From the NCBI GenBank assembly GCA_963745915.1, contig CAVUZA010000002.1, forward strand, positions 372,001-436,000: DNA of 64,000 nucleotides, given 5' to 3'. The notes under the pieces are model-generated. The model did no database searches and was not told the DNA's origin. It saw nothing but the letters and a program-made list of their open reading frames with translations. The translations under genes and the position numbers were made by a program. The stretch comes from VRUE01 sp963745915 (GTDB lineage: Bacteria; Actinomycetota; Thermoleophilia; Solirubrobacterales; 70-9). Positions 53,559 through 61,715 of this stretch are shown one piece after another (positions within the stretch are counted from its first letter, which is position 1; the number at the start of each line of letters is the position of its first letter).

Positions 53559-54296
53559 CTACGGTTCCGGCGCAGTGACCGCCCAGGTGCCCCACGCATA
53601 GGTAAAGGTCGCCGTCATGAACATCGCGGTGCCCGTCGGCCCTGCTCCCTTGGTGCCAAAGGTGCCCGCAGGGTCCTGGAACTGTTGGAACGTCGGAAAT
53701 TCTGGGGCGAAAATTTCCAGACGCTCATAGACACAGAGGTGTCCGGTGGCCGCAAGCGGACTCGCAACGCTGCCTTCGCTGCCTTCCACCGTGCATCCGG
53801 CGGGCACTTCTTCGTTTTCCTGCTCTTCCAGCGTCACGTAGTGGACTTCGCCTTCTCCCAGGGAGGCAGCGAGTGGAATGGGGAAGGAGATCGGAAGCCA
53901 CGCTTCGCCCTGCACGACGGAGGCGTAGGTGCCGGTCTCTGTCTCACCGGGGGGCAGGGTACCGCCAGCGACCCAGGGAGAACCTTCATCGCCTTTTAGG
54001 CCCTGCGCGCCCGTGGCGCCCGTATCGCCCGTATCGCCCTTGGCGCCCGTATCGCCCTTGGCGCCCGTGGCGCCGACGGCCCCCTGCGGGCCGGGCTTGG
54101 CGAACTTCCTGGAGAATTGCTTCGAATACCGCTTGGAGAACTTCTTTATCTCCTTCTTCTCCTTGCCCGAAATGCCGCCGCCCGCGATGGCGGTGCCGCT
54201 GATCGCAGCGACCAGCGCGATGACGGCGACGATGACTCCGGCGACCCCGAAGCGCTCCCGTGCGACTTGGTAGCGCTGACGTAGATGTCTAGACAT
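53559..54296 (-). CDS. Collagen-like secreted or membrane-anchored protein, 245 aa
   Basis: N-terminal basic region, then one hydrophobic segment (GVAGVIVAVIALVAAISGTA), a Lys-rich linker (KEKKEIKKFSKRYSKQFSRK), a collagen-like stretch of about 13 GXY triplets (GPQGAVGATGAKGDTGAKGD onward, 53972-54094), and a C-terminal domain with CTVEGSEGSV and HLCVYERLEIF. Such proteins trimerise through the GXY part. ATG 54296 has a strong GGGGAGGAG upstream. First gene of the operon; the 1810-residue gene follows after 16 nt. Confidence 0.88.
   Translation of the reverse strand: MSRHLRQRYQVARERFGVAGVIVAVIALVAAISGTAIAGGGISGKEKKEIKKFSKRYSKQFSRKFAKPGPQGAVGATGAKGDTGAKGDTGDTGATGAQGLKGDEGSPWVAGGTLPPGETETGTYASVVQGEAWLPISFPIPLAASLGEGEVHYVTLEEQENEEVPAGCTVEGSEGSVASPLAATGHLCVYERLEIFAPEFPTFQQFQDPAGTFGTKGAGPTGTAMFMTATFTYAWGTWAVTAPEP
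53972..54094. repeat. Collagen-type tandem repeat DNA
   Basis: Direct repeats of GCGCCCGTATCGCCCTTG-like 9- and 18-nt units encode the GXY triplets. Such runs change in copy number easily, so phase length variation between strains is likely. Confidence 0.8.
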
Positions 54297-54331
54297 TGGT
54301 TACTTCTCCTCCCCGCGGCCCTTTCGGCCGC
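54285..54331 (-). promoter_or_regulatory. Leader hairpin and start-codon palindrome of the collagen-like gene
   Basis: ATGTCTAGACAT (54285-54296) is a perfect palindrome containing the start codon. A hairpin GCGGCC/GGCCGC (54315-54320 and 54326-54331) stands just upstream of the GGGGAGGAG ribosome site. Both could affect translation start. Confidence 0.5.
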
Positions 54332-54558
54332 CATGATCCATGATGGTTATTGGGATCGGCTCAGGTACCCGCGCTTCGTTTTCGGCGGCCCAGGCAACCC
54401 AAAAGTTCCCAGCGACCTCCATTAAGCCCCAGGCCTGCCCCCTCCTCGAACCCGTACGGAAATACGATTGATCTTGATCGACCGATCGGAACCCGGTGCC
54501 AGTGGCAGGGAAGTCGATGGCTTGATCCCTCCCACCCGTGCAACTTCCCCTTTCCAAT

Positions 54559-54620
54559 GTCCCTGGCGCCAGTCCCCACCTGTCGCCAGGGACTATAAAG
54601 TACCAACTCGTTCCTGTCAA
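54559..54620 (-). promoter_or_regulatory. Strong sigma70-like promoter with overlapping inverted repeat
   Basis: On the minus strand TTGACA (54615-54620), 17-bp spacer, TATAGT (54592-54597): nearly perfect consensus, the strongest promoter in the window. Inverted arms GTCCCTGGCG/CGCCAGGGAC (54559-54568, 54584-54593) begin inside the -10 box and cover the start site, fitting an operator. A leader of about 290 nt runs to the gene at 54296; nothing else was recognised in it. Confidence 0.8.
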
Positions 54621-54730
54621 GCACCGCTCTGTATCTTAGTTCAGACGGGGACGGCCCTATTCGTTGAAGTATCGACACACTCGCTGCTCGGGCCGAAGAT
54701 CTCAACCTAGAATGCTCAGACAGAATGTAT

Positions 54731-54759
54731 GCGGCCACCCCATGAAACGGGGTGGCCGC
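54731..54759 (-). terminator. Hairpin after the small secreted protein gene
   Basis: GCGGCCACCCC (54731-54741) and GGGGTGGCCGC (54749-54759) are perfect 11-bp arms with a 7-nt loop, 37 nt past the stop on the minus strand, followed by ATACATTCTG. A good terminator despite a short T tract. Confidence 0.75.
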
Positions 54760-54795
54760 GAACCGAAGGACGCCTTTCGACGCCTTACGACCTAC

Positions 54796-55386
54796 TCAGG
54801 AAGAGATGTAGATCGGGTTGGGTAACACAACTTCGTATTCCGCGGTCCAGAAACCTGGAGCGCTGAAGCAGAAGAAGCTGCCGCCGAGGAATTCGAGTTC
54901 AACTTCGTTGGCACTGATGGTGGCTGGTTCGCCACCTTCCGCGACTGCACCTTCCGCGACGCCCCCGTATTTGCATGTGATGCCGGCGCACGTAGCATCG
55001 ACTTCGAATCCGGAAGCGGTGCCTCCCGCTTTGTTCGCTCCGGTCTTTTCAGCTTCGATCAAGCCGGTTTCATCTAACACCGTTACGGTGCAGCTACCAC
55101 ATTCTAAGAAATCTAGCACCGAGATGTGGATGAGCAGCGGTAACGCTAACCCTAAGGCTTCGCCTAAAACTTCAGAATGTTCACATAAAATATTGACCGG
55201 TCCTTTGAGCACCGCGTGCGTTGATAAACCTTCAACGTGACCGGTGTACTGGTTTCCGCCAGCGCATGGATCTTCGTTCACCGTGCACAAGACCGTGCTT
55301 GTCGCGCTTGCCGACGAGGCACCGACAAACGCCATCGCGGCCACGGCGGCGAGCGCCGCGAGGCCGAACATCTTGATGAGTCTCAC
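54796..55386 (-). CDS. Small secreted protein, 196 aa
   Basis: GTG 55386 with AAGGGAG 8 nt upstream. Signal peptide MRLIKMFGLAALAAVAAMAF ending before ASATSTVLCTVNEDPCAG. The mature part carries paired cysteines (CTVNEDPC, CGSC, CAGITC, FFCF) and ends YEVVLPNPIYISS. No named family; similar cysteine-rich secreted proteins occur in paralogous sets in Thermoleophilia. GC about 52-55 percent, the lowest of any gene in the window, indicating a separate history. Own promoter and terminator. Confidence 0.85.
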   Translation of the reverse strand: MRLIKMFGLAALAAVAAMAFVGASSASATSTVLCTVNEDPCAGGNQYTGHVEGLSTHAVLKGPVNILCEHSEVLGEALGLALPLLIHISVLDFLECGSCTVTVLDETGLIEAEKTGANKAGGTASGFEVDATCAGITCKYGGVAEGAVAEGGEPATISANEVELEFLGGSFFCFSAPGFWTAEYEVVLPNPIYISS

Positions 55387-55401
55387 TTTCGGTTCTCCCT
55401 T

Positions 55402-55485
55402 CTCGGCGGTCTGAGCGCCGAGTGAGTTTCTTGGCTCGGTTTTCCGAGCAGGAGATGGATATCCGCGGGCGGACGGGACTGTCAA
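55402..55485 (-). promoter_or_regulatory. Promoter and two leader hairpins of the small secreted protein
   Basis: Minus-strand TTGACA (55480-55485), 18-bp spacer, TATCCA (55456-55461). The short leader holds GCTCGG/CCGAGC with a 4-nt loop (55434-55449) and CTCGGCG/CGCCGAG with a 7-nt loop (55402-55422), the second just before the ribosome site. Confidence 0.65.
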
Positions 55486-55644
55486 GGAATTCGAAAGATT
55501 GGCTCAAGTTGGCCTGAGCGGCCTTGCGAACGCCTTGCGATCTGCCTGCAAATCGCTGCATGCGGATCTGGCGCGTGCACGGATCCGCGCGTGGGCAAAT
55601 CGGTCTACTCCTCGCCTCCGAGGGGCCGGCCCGGAGGCTCGGGG

Positions 55645-56577
55645 TCAGCTCTCGCGGCCCGGGGCGGCCGGGCCGGGCACGAAGAGCGTGTGGTGGAGGC
55701 TTTCGACCAGGTCGCGGGCCAGGGCCGGCTTCTCGCCCTCGTAGCGCAGGCGTTTGGCCCGGTCGCCGAGCAGGGCCTCGAGCCAGGCTTCGATCGAGCC
55801 GGCCACCCAGGTGGGCGGTTTGGTCTCGGTCCGGGCCGAGCAGCTGGCGACGGCGCCGTCGACGACCTCGACGTGGGTGCCGGGCAGGCCCTTCGCCAGC
55901 TGGCGGCTGACTTTGCCGGCGGCGACGGTGAGGAAGATCTCGAGCGAAGCCTGGCCGTGGACCGTCGCCAGCGGGGTCGCCAGGGTCAGGGCGGCGCTGA
56001 GCTCGGGTGCGGTGAGCGGCAGCGCCTTGCGGCCCCCGGAGCGCAGCTCGCAGCGCACCGCGGTAAGCAGCGGCCCGACCCCGCGCCGCGCCCACTCGGT
56101 CGCCACGAAAGCACCGGCCGTGAAGACCCCCTTGGGCACCCCTTTGACCAGGCCGGCGCGGCGCATCGCCACCAGCTTGCTCTCGAGCTCGGCGTCCTCG
56201 ATCTCGGCTTCGAGCTCGGCGAGCGTGCGCGGCCGCCCGGCGACCGCCCAGAGCAGGGTCGATTCCCAGCCGGCGAGGAAGGCGTGGACGATCGACTCGG
56301 CGAGGGCGTCGCCCACCCGCACCGGCGTCTGCGGGCCTTGGGAGAGCCACTCGTCGATCGTGTCGGCGACGACCAGCAGCGCCCGCCCGCCCGGCGCGAT
56401 CTGCATCGCACGGACTTCGTCGCTCTCGGGTGCGGTCATTTCCAGCACCCCTCGTTCTTTGATCAGCCGCAGGATCTTGCTCGAGATCGGCGAGGCGGCC
56501 ATGGTCATCGCTTCGCCGCCCGCCCGTGGCGTCGCCGGCCTCCCCTCATACAGTTCGTGCAGTGCTTCGGACTTCAC
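55645..56577 (-). CDS. Winged-helix regulator paralogue B
   Basis: 310 residues. The second half of the fold (WESTLLWAVAGRPRTLAELE, KLVAMRRAGLVKGVPK) is a HxlR-like winged helix. The first winged helix, present in its paralogue, appears degenerate here (SSKILRLIKERGVLEM without the recognition helix). C-terminal ligand or dimer domain ending WVAGSIEAWLEALLGDRAKRL aligns with the upstream paralogue. GTG 56577 overlaps the paralogue stop (GTGA). Possibly a non-DNA-binding partner forming a heterodimer. Confidence 0.75.
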   Translation of the reverse strand: MKSEALHELYEGRPATPRAGGEAMTMAASPISSKILRLIKERGVLEMTAPESDEVRAMQIAPGGRALLVVADTIDEWLSQGPQTPVRVGDALAESIVHAFLAGWESTLLWAVAGRPRTLAELEAEIEDAELESKLVAMRRAGLVKGVPKGVFTAGAFVATEWARRGVGPLLTAVRCELRSGGRKALPLTAPELSAALTLATPLATVHGQASLEIFLTVAAGKVSRQLAKGLPGTHVEVVDGAVASCSARTETKPPTWVAGSIEAWLEALLGDRAKRLRYEGEKPALARDLVESLHHTLFVPGPAAPGRES

Positions 56578-57578
56578 TCGCTACCGCCCATCAGGGAACG
56601 ATGCATACCGCCTATCAGCTCTTCGACCAATCCTCGCCGCTCACCGCCAATCCGCAGGCGGCCCTGCTCGCCGCCGAGAATCGCCTCGACCCAGGCTTCG
56701 ATGCTGCCCAGCGCCCAGGTCTGCGGCTCCTCCTCTAAGCGCGAAACGCAGGATGCAACCGTACCCTGTTCGACCTCGACGTGGACCCCGGTCAGCCTGC
56801 GGGCGGGCGGCTCGTCGCGGCCGGCGTCGCCGGGGTCGACGGCGAGCAGGCAGCTGCCGGAGCGGCGCGCCGGCACGGCGACCAGCGGCACCGCGAGCAG
56901 GAAGGCCGCCTCGACGTCGAGCCGGGTCAGCCGCTCGGTCCCGTCCGGCAGGTGCAGGCACTCGCAGCGGCCGGCGGCGACCAGCGGGCCGACCGCCTGC
57001 CGCGCCCACTCGGTGACGCCGTAGGGCTTGGAGCCGGCGACCGCCGCCTCGGGCCGCGGCTCGATCAGGCGCACCGCGCGCATCGCCGCCAGCCGGCGCT
57101 CGACCGCCGGGTAGCTGAGCTCGGCGATCAGGCCGCTGAGCTCGGTCAGCGAGAAGGGCCGGGCGGCGAGCGCCCGCAGCATGGTCGAGCCCCAGCCGCC
57201 GATCAGCGCCCGCAGCGCCTCCTTGGCCGCCGCGCTGCCGAGCGCCAGCGGCCCCTGCGGCGCCCGCGCCAGCCAGGCCTCGACCGTTTCGGCGACGGCG
57301 AGGATCCCCTCCCCCGCGGCGGTGCCCTCCTGCAGCACGGTGTAGGGCATCTGGCGCAGGACTTTGCGCTCCAGGGCGCCGACCCCGCGCAGGTTGCCGA
57401 CCTGGCCGCGCAGGGTGGTCTGGGCGACGCCCGGCAGGCGCTGGCGCAGGTCGGCCAGCCGCAGCGGCTGCTCGCGGTGGGCGCGCAGGATCGGCACCGT
57501 CAGCGGCTCGGCGATCAGCGAGAGGACCGTGCCCCCGGCCCGCACCCGTGCGGGCGGCGCTTTGCTGTCGGCATTCAT
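56574..57578 (-). CDS. Winged-helix regulator paralogue A
   Basis: 334 residues with two winged-helix modules: SLIAEPLTVPILRAHREQPL with LADLRQRLPGVAQTTLRGQV, and STMLRALAARPFSLTELSGL with YPAVERRLAAMRAVRLIEPR, both HxlR/MarR-like. C-terminal domain TGVHVEVEQGTVASCVSRLE then WALGSIEAWVEAILGGEQGR is shared with the downstream gene. A palindrome sits directly before the ATG, suggesting autoregulation. No target is apparent nearby apart from itself and the glycosyltransferase gene upstream. Confidence 0.8.
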   Translation of the reverse strand: MNADSKAPPARVRAGGTVLSLIAEPLTVPILRAHREQPLRLADLRQRLPGVAQTTLRGQVGNLRGVGALERKVLRQMPYTVLQEGTAAGEGILAVAETVEAWLARAPQGPLALGSAAAKEALRALIGGWGSTMLRALAARPFSLTELSGLIAELSYPAVERRLAAMRAVRLIEPRPEAAVAGSKPYGVTEWARQAVGPLVAAGRCECLHLPDGTERLTRLDVEAAFLLAVPLVAVPARRSGSCLLAVDPGDAGRDEPPARRLTGVHVEVEQGTVASCVSRLEEEPQTWALGSIEAWVEAILGGEQGRLRIGGERRGLVEELIGGMHRSLMGGSE

Positions 57579-57579
57579 G

Positions 57580-57608
57580 CTCAGTTTTTCCTGAGTAACT
57601 ACCTACTC
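57580..57608. promoter_or_regulatory. Inverted repeats before the winged-helix operon
   Basis: CTCAG/CTGAG around TTTTTC (57580-57595) and GAGTA/TACTC around ACTACC (57593-57608) lie directly upstream of ATG 57578 and overlap by three bases. Candidate autoregulatory operator. Confidence 0.5.
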
Positions 57609-57640
57609 ATCGAGTGAATCAGCCGTCAGCACCACGCACC

Positions 57641-59950
57641 CTAGTGGAAACGTGCTGGCTGCGGCTCGAGGCGCACCGGGGCGGTGGAGAGCGCCTGCAC
57701 CCGCAGGTCGCTCCAGGTGAGGCCCTCGCGGACCAGCGCCGGCAGGCCGAGGGTCACCGCGGTGGCGATCTCGACCGCCTGCAGGATCACGCCGTAGGCG
57801 AGCGCGTCGGCGGTGCCGATGCCGAAGCCGGTGTGCAGGACGCTGATCACGGCGAGCTGGAAGACGCCGATGTTGGAGGGCGTCGCCGGCACCACGGCGG
57901 TGACGTTGACGGCGAAGAGGACCGCGGCGGCGGCGCCGATCCCGGCCTGGCCGTTGAGCCCGAGCGCGGCGAGCAGCGCCCAGCAGGCGGCGAGCTGGAT
58001 CGCCCAGGCGCCGAGCTGGGCCGCGGCGGCGGCGATGCCGCGGCGCGGGGTGCGGAAGACGGCCAGCCCGGCGCGCACCTGCAGCAGCGCCGCGTGCATG
58101 GTGGCGCCGAGGCGGGCGAGGCGGCCGTTGCCGTTGCGCCGCATCAGCTGCGGCCCGAAGAGGACGAGGAGGAGGATGGCGAGCGGCACGAAGCTGAAGG
58201 CGAAGAGCTTCTGGGTGCTGGAGTGGAAGAGGTCGGTGGTCGAGACGATGATCGCCCCGAGCAGGGCGAGGGCGACGATGTTGAGCACCGTCTGGGAGAC
58301 CAGGGTGCCGAGCAGCACCGGGAAGGTCTCGCGCATCCGCCCGGTGCGCCGCGCCAGGGTCATCGCCCGCGCCGGCTCGCCGAGGCGGGCCGGCAGCGTC
58401 GCCGACATCAGCACGCCGATCATCGTCGCCGAGGTCACGTCGCGGCGCCGCACCGGCCGCCGCGGCGGCGCCGCGCGCACGATCCAGTACCAGGAGGCGG
58501 CGCGGAAGAAGAGTGAGGAGGCCATCAGCGCGCAGGCGACCAGGACCCAGGTCAGGTCGGAGCGGACGATGCTCTCGACCACGTTGTCGACGCCGATCTT
58601 CTGCGCCGCCAGGGCGGTGAGGCCGACGCCGAGCACGCCGGCGGCGCCGAGCCCGATCCGCCGCGCCGCCTTGCGCCGCTGCTTGCCGTCGCGCGCCGGG
58701 GCCGGGTCGAGCGAGGGCAGCCGCCGCGGCGGGCGCGGCGGCATCCCGTCGGCGGAGCGCACCCCGGCCCAGCGGGCGACGCGGTCGGCGGCGCCCTGCG
58801 GCGCCGGCGCCTCGATCGCCCGCTCGTAGACGGCGCCGACCCGGTCGGCGACCCGCGGCCAGGCGTAGCGCTCGGCGCTCTTGCGGGCGGCGGCGCCCAT
58901 CGCCGCCAGCCGCTCGGGCTGGTGGTGAGCGCGCTGCAGCTCCTCGGCCAGGCGCTGAGGATCGCCGGGCGGTACCAGGACGCCGTCGACGCCGTCGGTG
59001 ACCACGTCGCTGTAGCCGGCGATGGCGGAGGCGATCGCCGGCGTGCCGGCGGCGAAGGCCTCGGTCAGCACCATGCCGAAGCTCTCGCCCGAGAGCGAGG
59101 GCGCGCAGAGCAGGTCGGCCTCCCGCATCGCGCGGTGCAGGTCGGCGCCGGAGACGCGGCCGCGGACGTCGATCGAGCCCATCGTCTCGGGGTCGGCGAG
59201 GTAGCGCAGCACGTCCTCGCGCTCGGCGCCGATCACGGTCAGGCGGCTGGGCACGTGCTCGATCAGGGCGCCGAAGGCGGCGAGCAGGATCGGCAGCCCC
59301 TTGCGCTCCTCGGGGCGGCCGACGAAGAGCACGCGCAGCTCCTCGCTGGGCGGCTTCGGGCCGGCCGGGGCGGCGCCGACGTCGACCCCGTTGGGGATCA
59401 CCTCGTAGTGGCCGCCGAACCAGCGCCGCCCGGTCCAGGCGGCCGCCTCGGAGACCGCGATCCGGGCGCTCAGCCGGTTGAACATGCGGCGCGCGCCGAG
59501 CGCGGTGGCGAGGTGGTTGGGCAGCGCCTTGGTCGAGTAGGCGTGGAAGGTGCCGACCGCCGGCGCCTCGCTGCCGAGCGCCGCGTTCCAGCCGACCAGC
59601 GGCACCAGCGGCTCGTGGATGTGGACGACGTCGAAGCGCCCGCGGCGCAGCTCGCGGCGCGGGGCGCGCACGCCGCCGGCCGGGAAGGGCGCCAGGTTGG
59701 AGACGGCGCCGTTGGCGGGGAAGCCGGCGGTGCGGCCGAGCGGGATCAGGTAATCGGGCGCCTCGCGGGCCTCGGGCTCGGCCCGGTGCAGGGCGCGGCT
59801 GACCCGCCCGGGCGGGTCGAAGGGGGCGAGCACGCGAACGTGGTGGCCGCGGCCGAGGAACTCCTCGGCGAGCGCCTCCACGTGGCGGTTCACGCCTCCC
59901 TGGTAGGTCCAGGAGTATGGCGAGACGAGGGCGATCCGCACGAAACGCAA
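57641..59950 (-). CDS. GT4 glycosyltransferase fused to a flippase-like membrane domain
   Basis: 769 residues. Residues 1-380 form a GT-B glycosyltransferase of family 4: IALVSPYSWTYQGGVNRHVE, VHIHEPLVPLVGWNAALGSE, VLFVGRPEERKGLPILLAAF, and ESFGMVLTEAFAAGTPAIAS with the nucleotide-sugar E. They resemble phosphatidylinositol mannosyltransferases. After a linker, residues 440-760 form an LPG_synthase_TM/UPF0104-type membrane domain (DVTSATMIGVLMSATLPARL, VVPATPSNIGVFQLAVISVL). The fusion suggests synthesis and movement of a glycolipid at the same site. Start at ATG 59950 with the phosphatase-like gene 34 nt upstream. Confidence 0.92.
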   Translation of the reverse strand: MRFVRIALVSPYSWTYQGGVNRHVEALAEEFLGRGHHVRVLAPFDPPGRVSRALHRAEPEAREAPDYLIPLGRTAGFPANGAVSNLAPFPAGGVRAPRRELRRGRFDVVHIHEPLVPLVGWNAALGSEAPAVGTFHAYSTKALPNHLATALGARRMFNRLSARIAVSEAAAWTGRRWFGGHYEVIPNGVDVGAAPAGPKPPSEELRVLFVGRPEERKGLPILLAAFGALIEHVPSRLTVIGAEREDVLRYLADPETMGSIDVRGRVSGADLHRAMREADLLCAPSLSGESFGMVLTEAFAAGTPAIASAIAGYSDVVTDGVDGVLVPPGDPQRLAEELQRAHHQPERLAAMGAAARKSAERYAWPRVADRVGAVYERAIEAPAPQGAADRVARWAGVRSADGMPPRPPRRLPSLDPAPARDGKQRRKAARRIGLGAAGVLGVGLTALAAQKIGVDNVVESIVRSDLTWVLVACALMASSLFFRAASWYWIVRAAPPRRPVRRRDVTSATMIGVLMSATLPARLGEPARAMTLARRTGRMRETFPVLLGTLVSQTVLNIVALALLGAIIVSTTDLFHSSTQKLFAFSFVPLAILLLVLFGPQLMRRNGNGRLARLGATMHAALLQVRAGLAVFRTPRRGIAAAAAQLGAWAIQLAACWALLAALGLNGQAGIGAAAAVLFAVNVTAVVPATPSNIGVFQLAVISVLHTGFGIGTADALAYGVILQAVEIATAVTLGLPALVREGLTWSDLRVQALSTAPVRLEPQPARFH

Positions 59951-59984
59951 AGCGTAGTAGATTGTGCAGCGGCGATCGGGGATC

Positions 59985-61715
59985 TCATTGCGAGGTCTCG
60001 GCCCATGCGGCGGCGACGTAGGCCGTTAGGTAGACGACGCCGATCACCAGCAGCAGGGCGCCGGAGTCATTGGCGAGCGTGCCGCCCACGATGGCGGCAA
60101 GAGCGCCAAGGAGGCCGGCGCGCATTGCTGCGCCTTCAGACAGCCAGGCCTCGATCCGCTCGCGGCGGGCGACGGCGAGGACGGCCAGCGCCGCGACCAG
60201 GGGCAGGAAGACGAGCACTACCGGGCGGGCGAAGCTGTGGGCGGAGAGCTGCAGGCGCCGCTGGGCGACGTCGGCGAGGTCGCCGAGGCCGCCGGCGTCG
60301 AGCACCGAGCGGGTCAGGTGGGCGTCGGCGCCGCTGAGCAGGTCGGCGAGGGCGACCAGGGCGAGCAGGGCGAGCGGCGCGGCGACGATCAGCAGGGCGC
60401 CGCGGCGGCGGCCGCCGAGCAGCGAGGCGGCGGCGACCGCGCCGGCGACCGGGAAGACGATCGCGGCGCCGACGTCGGCGCCCCAGGCGCCGGCGGCGAA
60501 GATCGCGGCGCAGGCGAAGCAGGTGATGAGGAAGACGGCGGAAGAGGTGACCGGGGCGAGGCGGTTTGCGAACCAGATTAGCCCCGCCCCGGTCCCGGAT
60601 GCCGTTAGCACTACGAGGATAGCCTCTAGCTCGTTGCCGATGCCGTAGAAGCGGACTCCGAGGCCCGGATTGGGGCCGAGCAGGGAGAGCGCGGTGAGCG
60701 GCGAGCCGGCGATCACGTCGGCCGCGTAGGCGAGGACGACCGCCGCCGAGGCGACGGCGAGCGCCCGGTAGCCGTCGCCGGGGAGAGCGAGGGTGAGCGC
60801 GGCGAGGGCCGGCGCGGCGAGGGCGGTGAGCAGCTGTTCGGCGCCCTGACTCGGCTCGAGCGCGGCGCCGGCGAGCAGGACCAGGGGCAGGTAGATGACG
60901 CTGAGGACGAGCAGCCGCACCGCGGGCCGGGCGAGGCGGCCGCGGCTGAGCGCCGCCGCGGCGGCGGCGAGCCCGATCCAGGCCAGCAGGGCGAGGCCGA
61001 TCACCGGCCCGCGGCGGGCCGAGATCGCCGCCATGCGCGCGCCGCGCGCCTCGATCGCGGCGACGTCGACCTCGCCCGCGGCGCGGATTGGCTCGCCCGC
61101 CATCGCCGCGGGAACGGCGATGCCGAACCGGGCCAGGATCGTCGGCGCGACGTCGGTCGAGAGCACGTAGCCGTCGGTGCGGGTGCTGTCGGAGGTCAGG
61201 TTGCCGTCGAAGCCGCGCCCGGCGATGCCGACCGCCAACGCCTCGTCCTCCCCCGGCGGCGCCCGCCCTATCGCGATCAACAGATCCTCTCCGCGCAGGC
61301 CGCGCACCAGCCTCCCCAGCCCGGCCGGCGAGAGCGCCCGCACCGAGCACCTCTCCCCCGCCCGGTGCAGGGTCGCCGCCAGCAGCCCCGGCACGATGTC
61401 CGCCGGCGCCGACTCCGCCCGCTCCCGCACCGCCGCCGAGTACCCCGGCCCGCACATCCCACCCCCGACCCGCCGGGGCAGCTTCTCGTCATAGAGCGAG
61501 TCGAACACGCGGTTCCCCTGCGAGATGTCGAGGTAGGTCTGCTGCGCCGGCACCGAGCCGAGGCCGGCCGAGAGCAGCCCCGGCGCCATCCCAGCCTGCG
61601 CAAGCTCGGCCACCGTGGTCCCTCGCGGGAGGAGGGCAATCGTCGCTTCGCCGTGCGCCGAGGAGGGCGCCCCGAGGCACGCCAGCGCTATCGTCACCGC
61701 GATGGCCGACCGCAC
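59985..61715 (-). CDS. Membrane protein with alkaline-phosphatase-like extracellular part
   Basis: 576 residues from GTG 61715 with a signal peptide (RSAIAVTIALACLGAPSSAH). Residues 20-270 show an alkaline-phosphatase superfamily pattern (STRTDGYVLSTDVAPTILAR FGI-type, shortened here to its conserved DVAPTIL core) though most metal ligands could not be placed. Residues 290-570 hold about ten membrane segments with GPNPGLGVRFYGIGNELEAI and FAAGAWGADVGAAIVFPVAG. Upstream partner of the fused glycosyltransferase, so likely acts on envelope lipid or glycan. Its start overlaps the divergent hemQ start by 14 nt; GTG 61697 would avoid this. Confidence 0.75.
   Translation of the reverse strand: MRSAIAVTIALACLGAPSSAHGEATIALLPRGTTVAELAQAGMAPGLLSAGLGSVPAQQTYLDISQGNRVFDSLYDEKLPRRVGGGMCGPGYSAAVRERAESAPADIVPGLLAATLHRAGERCSVRALSPAGLGRLVRGLRGEDLLIAIGRAPPGEDEALAVGIAGRGFDGNLTSDSTRTDGYVLSTDVAPTILARFGIAVPAAMAGEPIRAAGEVDVAAIEARGARMAAISARRGPVIGLALLAWIGLAAAAAALSRGRLARPAVRLLVLSVIYLPLVLLAGAALEPSQGAEQLLTALAAPALAALTLALPGDGYRALAVASAAVVLAYAADVIAGSPLTALSLLGPNPGLGVRFYGIGNELEAILVVLTASGTGAGLIWFANRLAPVTSSAVFLITCFACAAIFAAGAWGADVGAAIVFPVAGAVAAASLLGGRRRGALLIVAAPLALLALVALADLLSGADAHLTRSVLDAGGLGDLADVAQRRLQLSAHSFARPVVLVFLPLVAALAVLAVARRERIEAWLSEGAAMRAGLLGALAAIVGGTLANDSGALLLVIGVVYLTAYVAAAWAETSQ
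61689..61694 (+). promoter_or_regulatory. -10 box for hemQ
   Basis: TATCGT lies 7 nt before ATG 61702, inside the 5' end of the opposite gene. Leaderless spacing. Confidence 0.5.
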
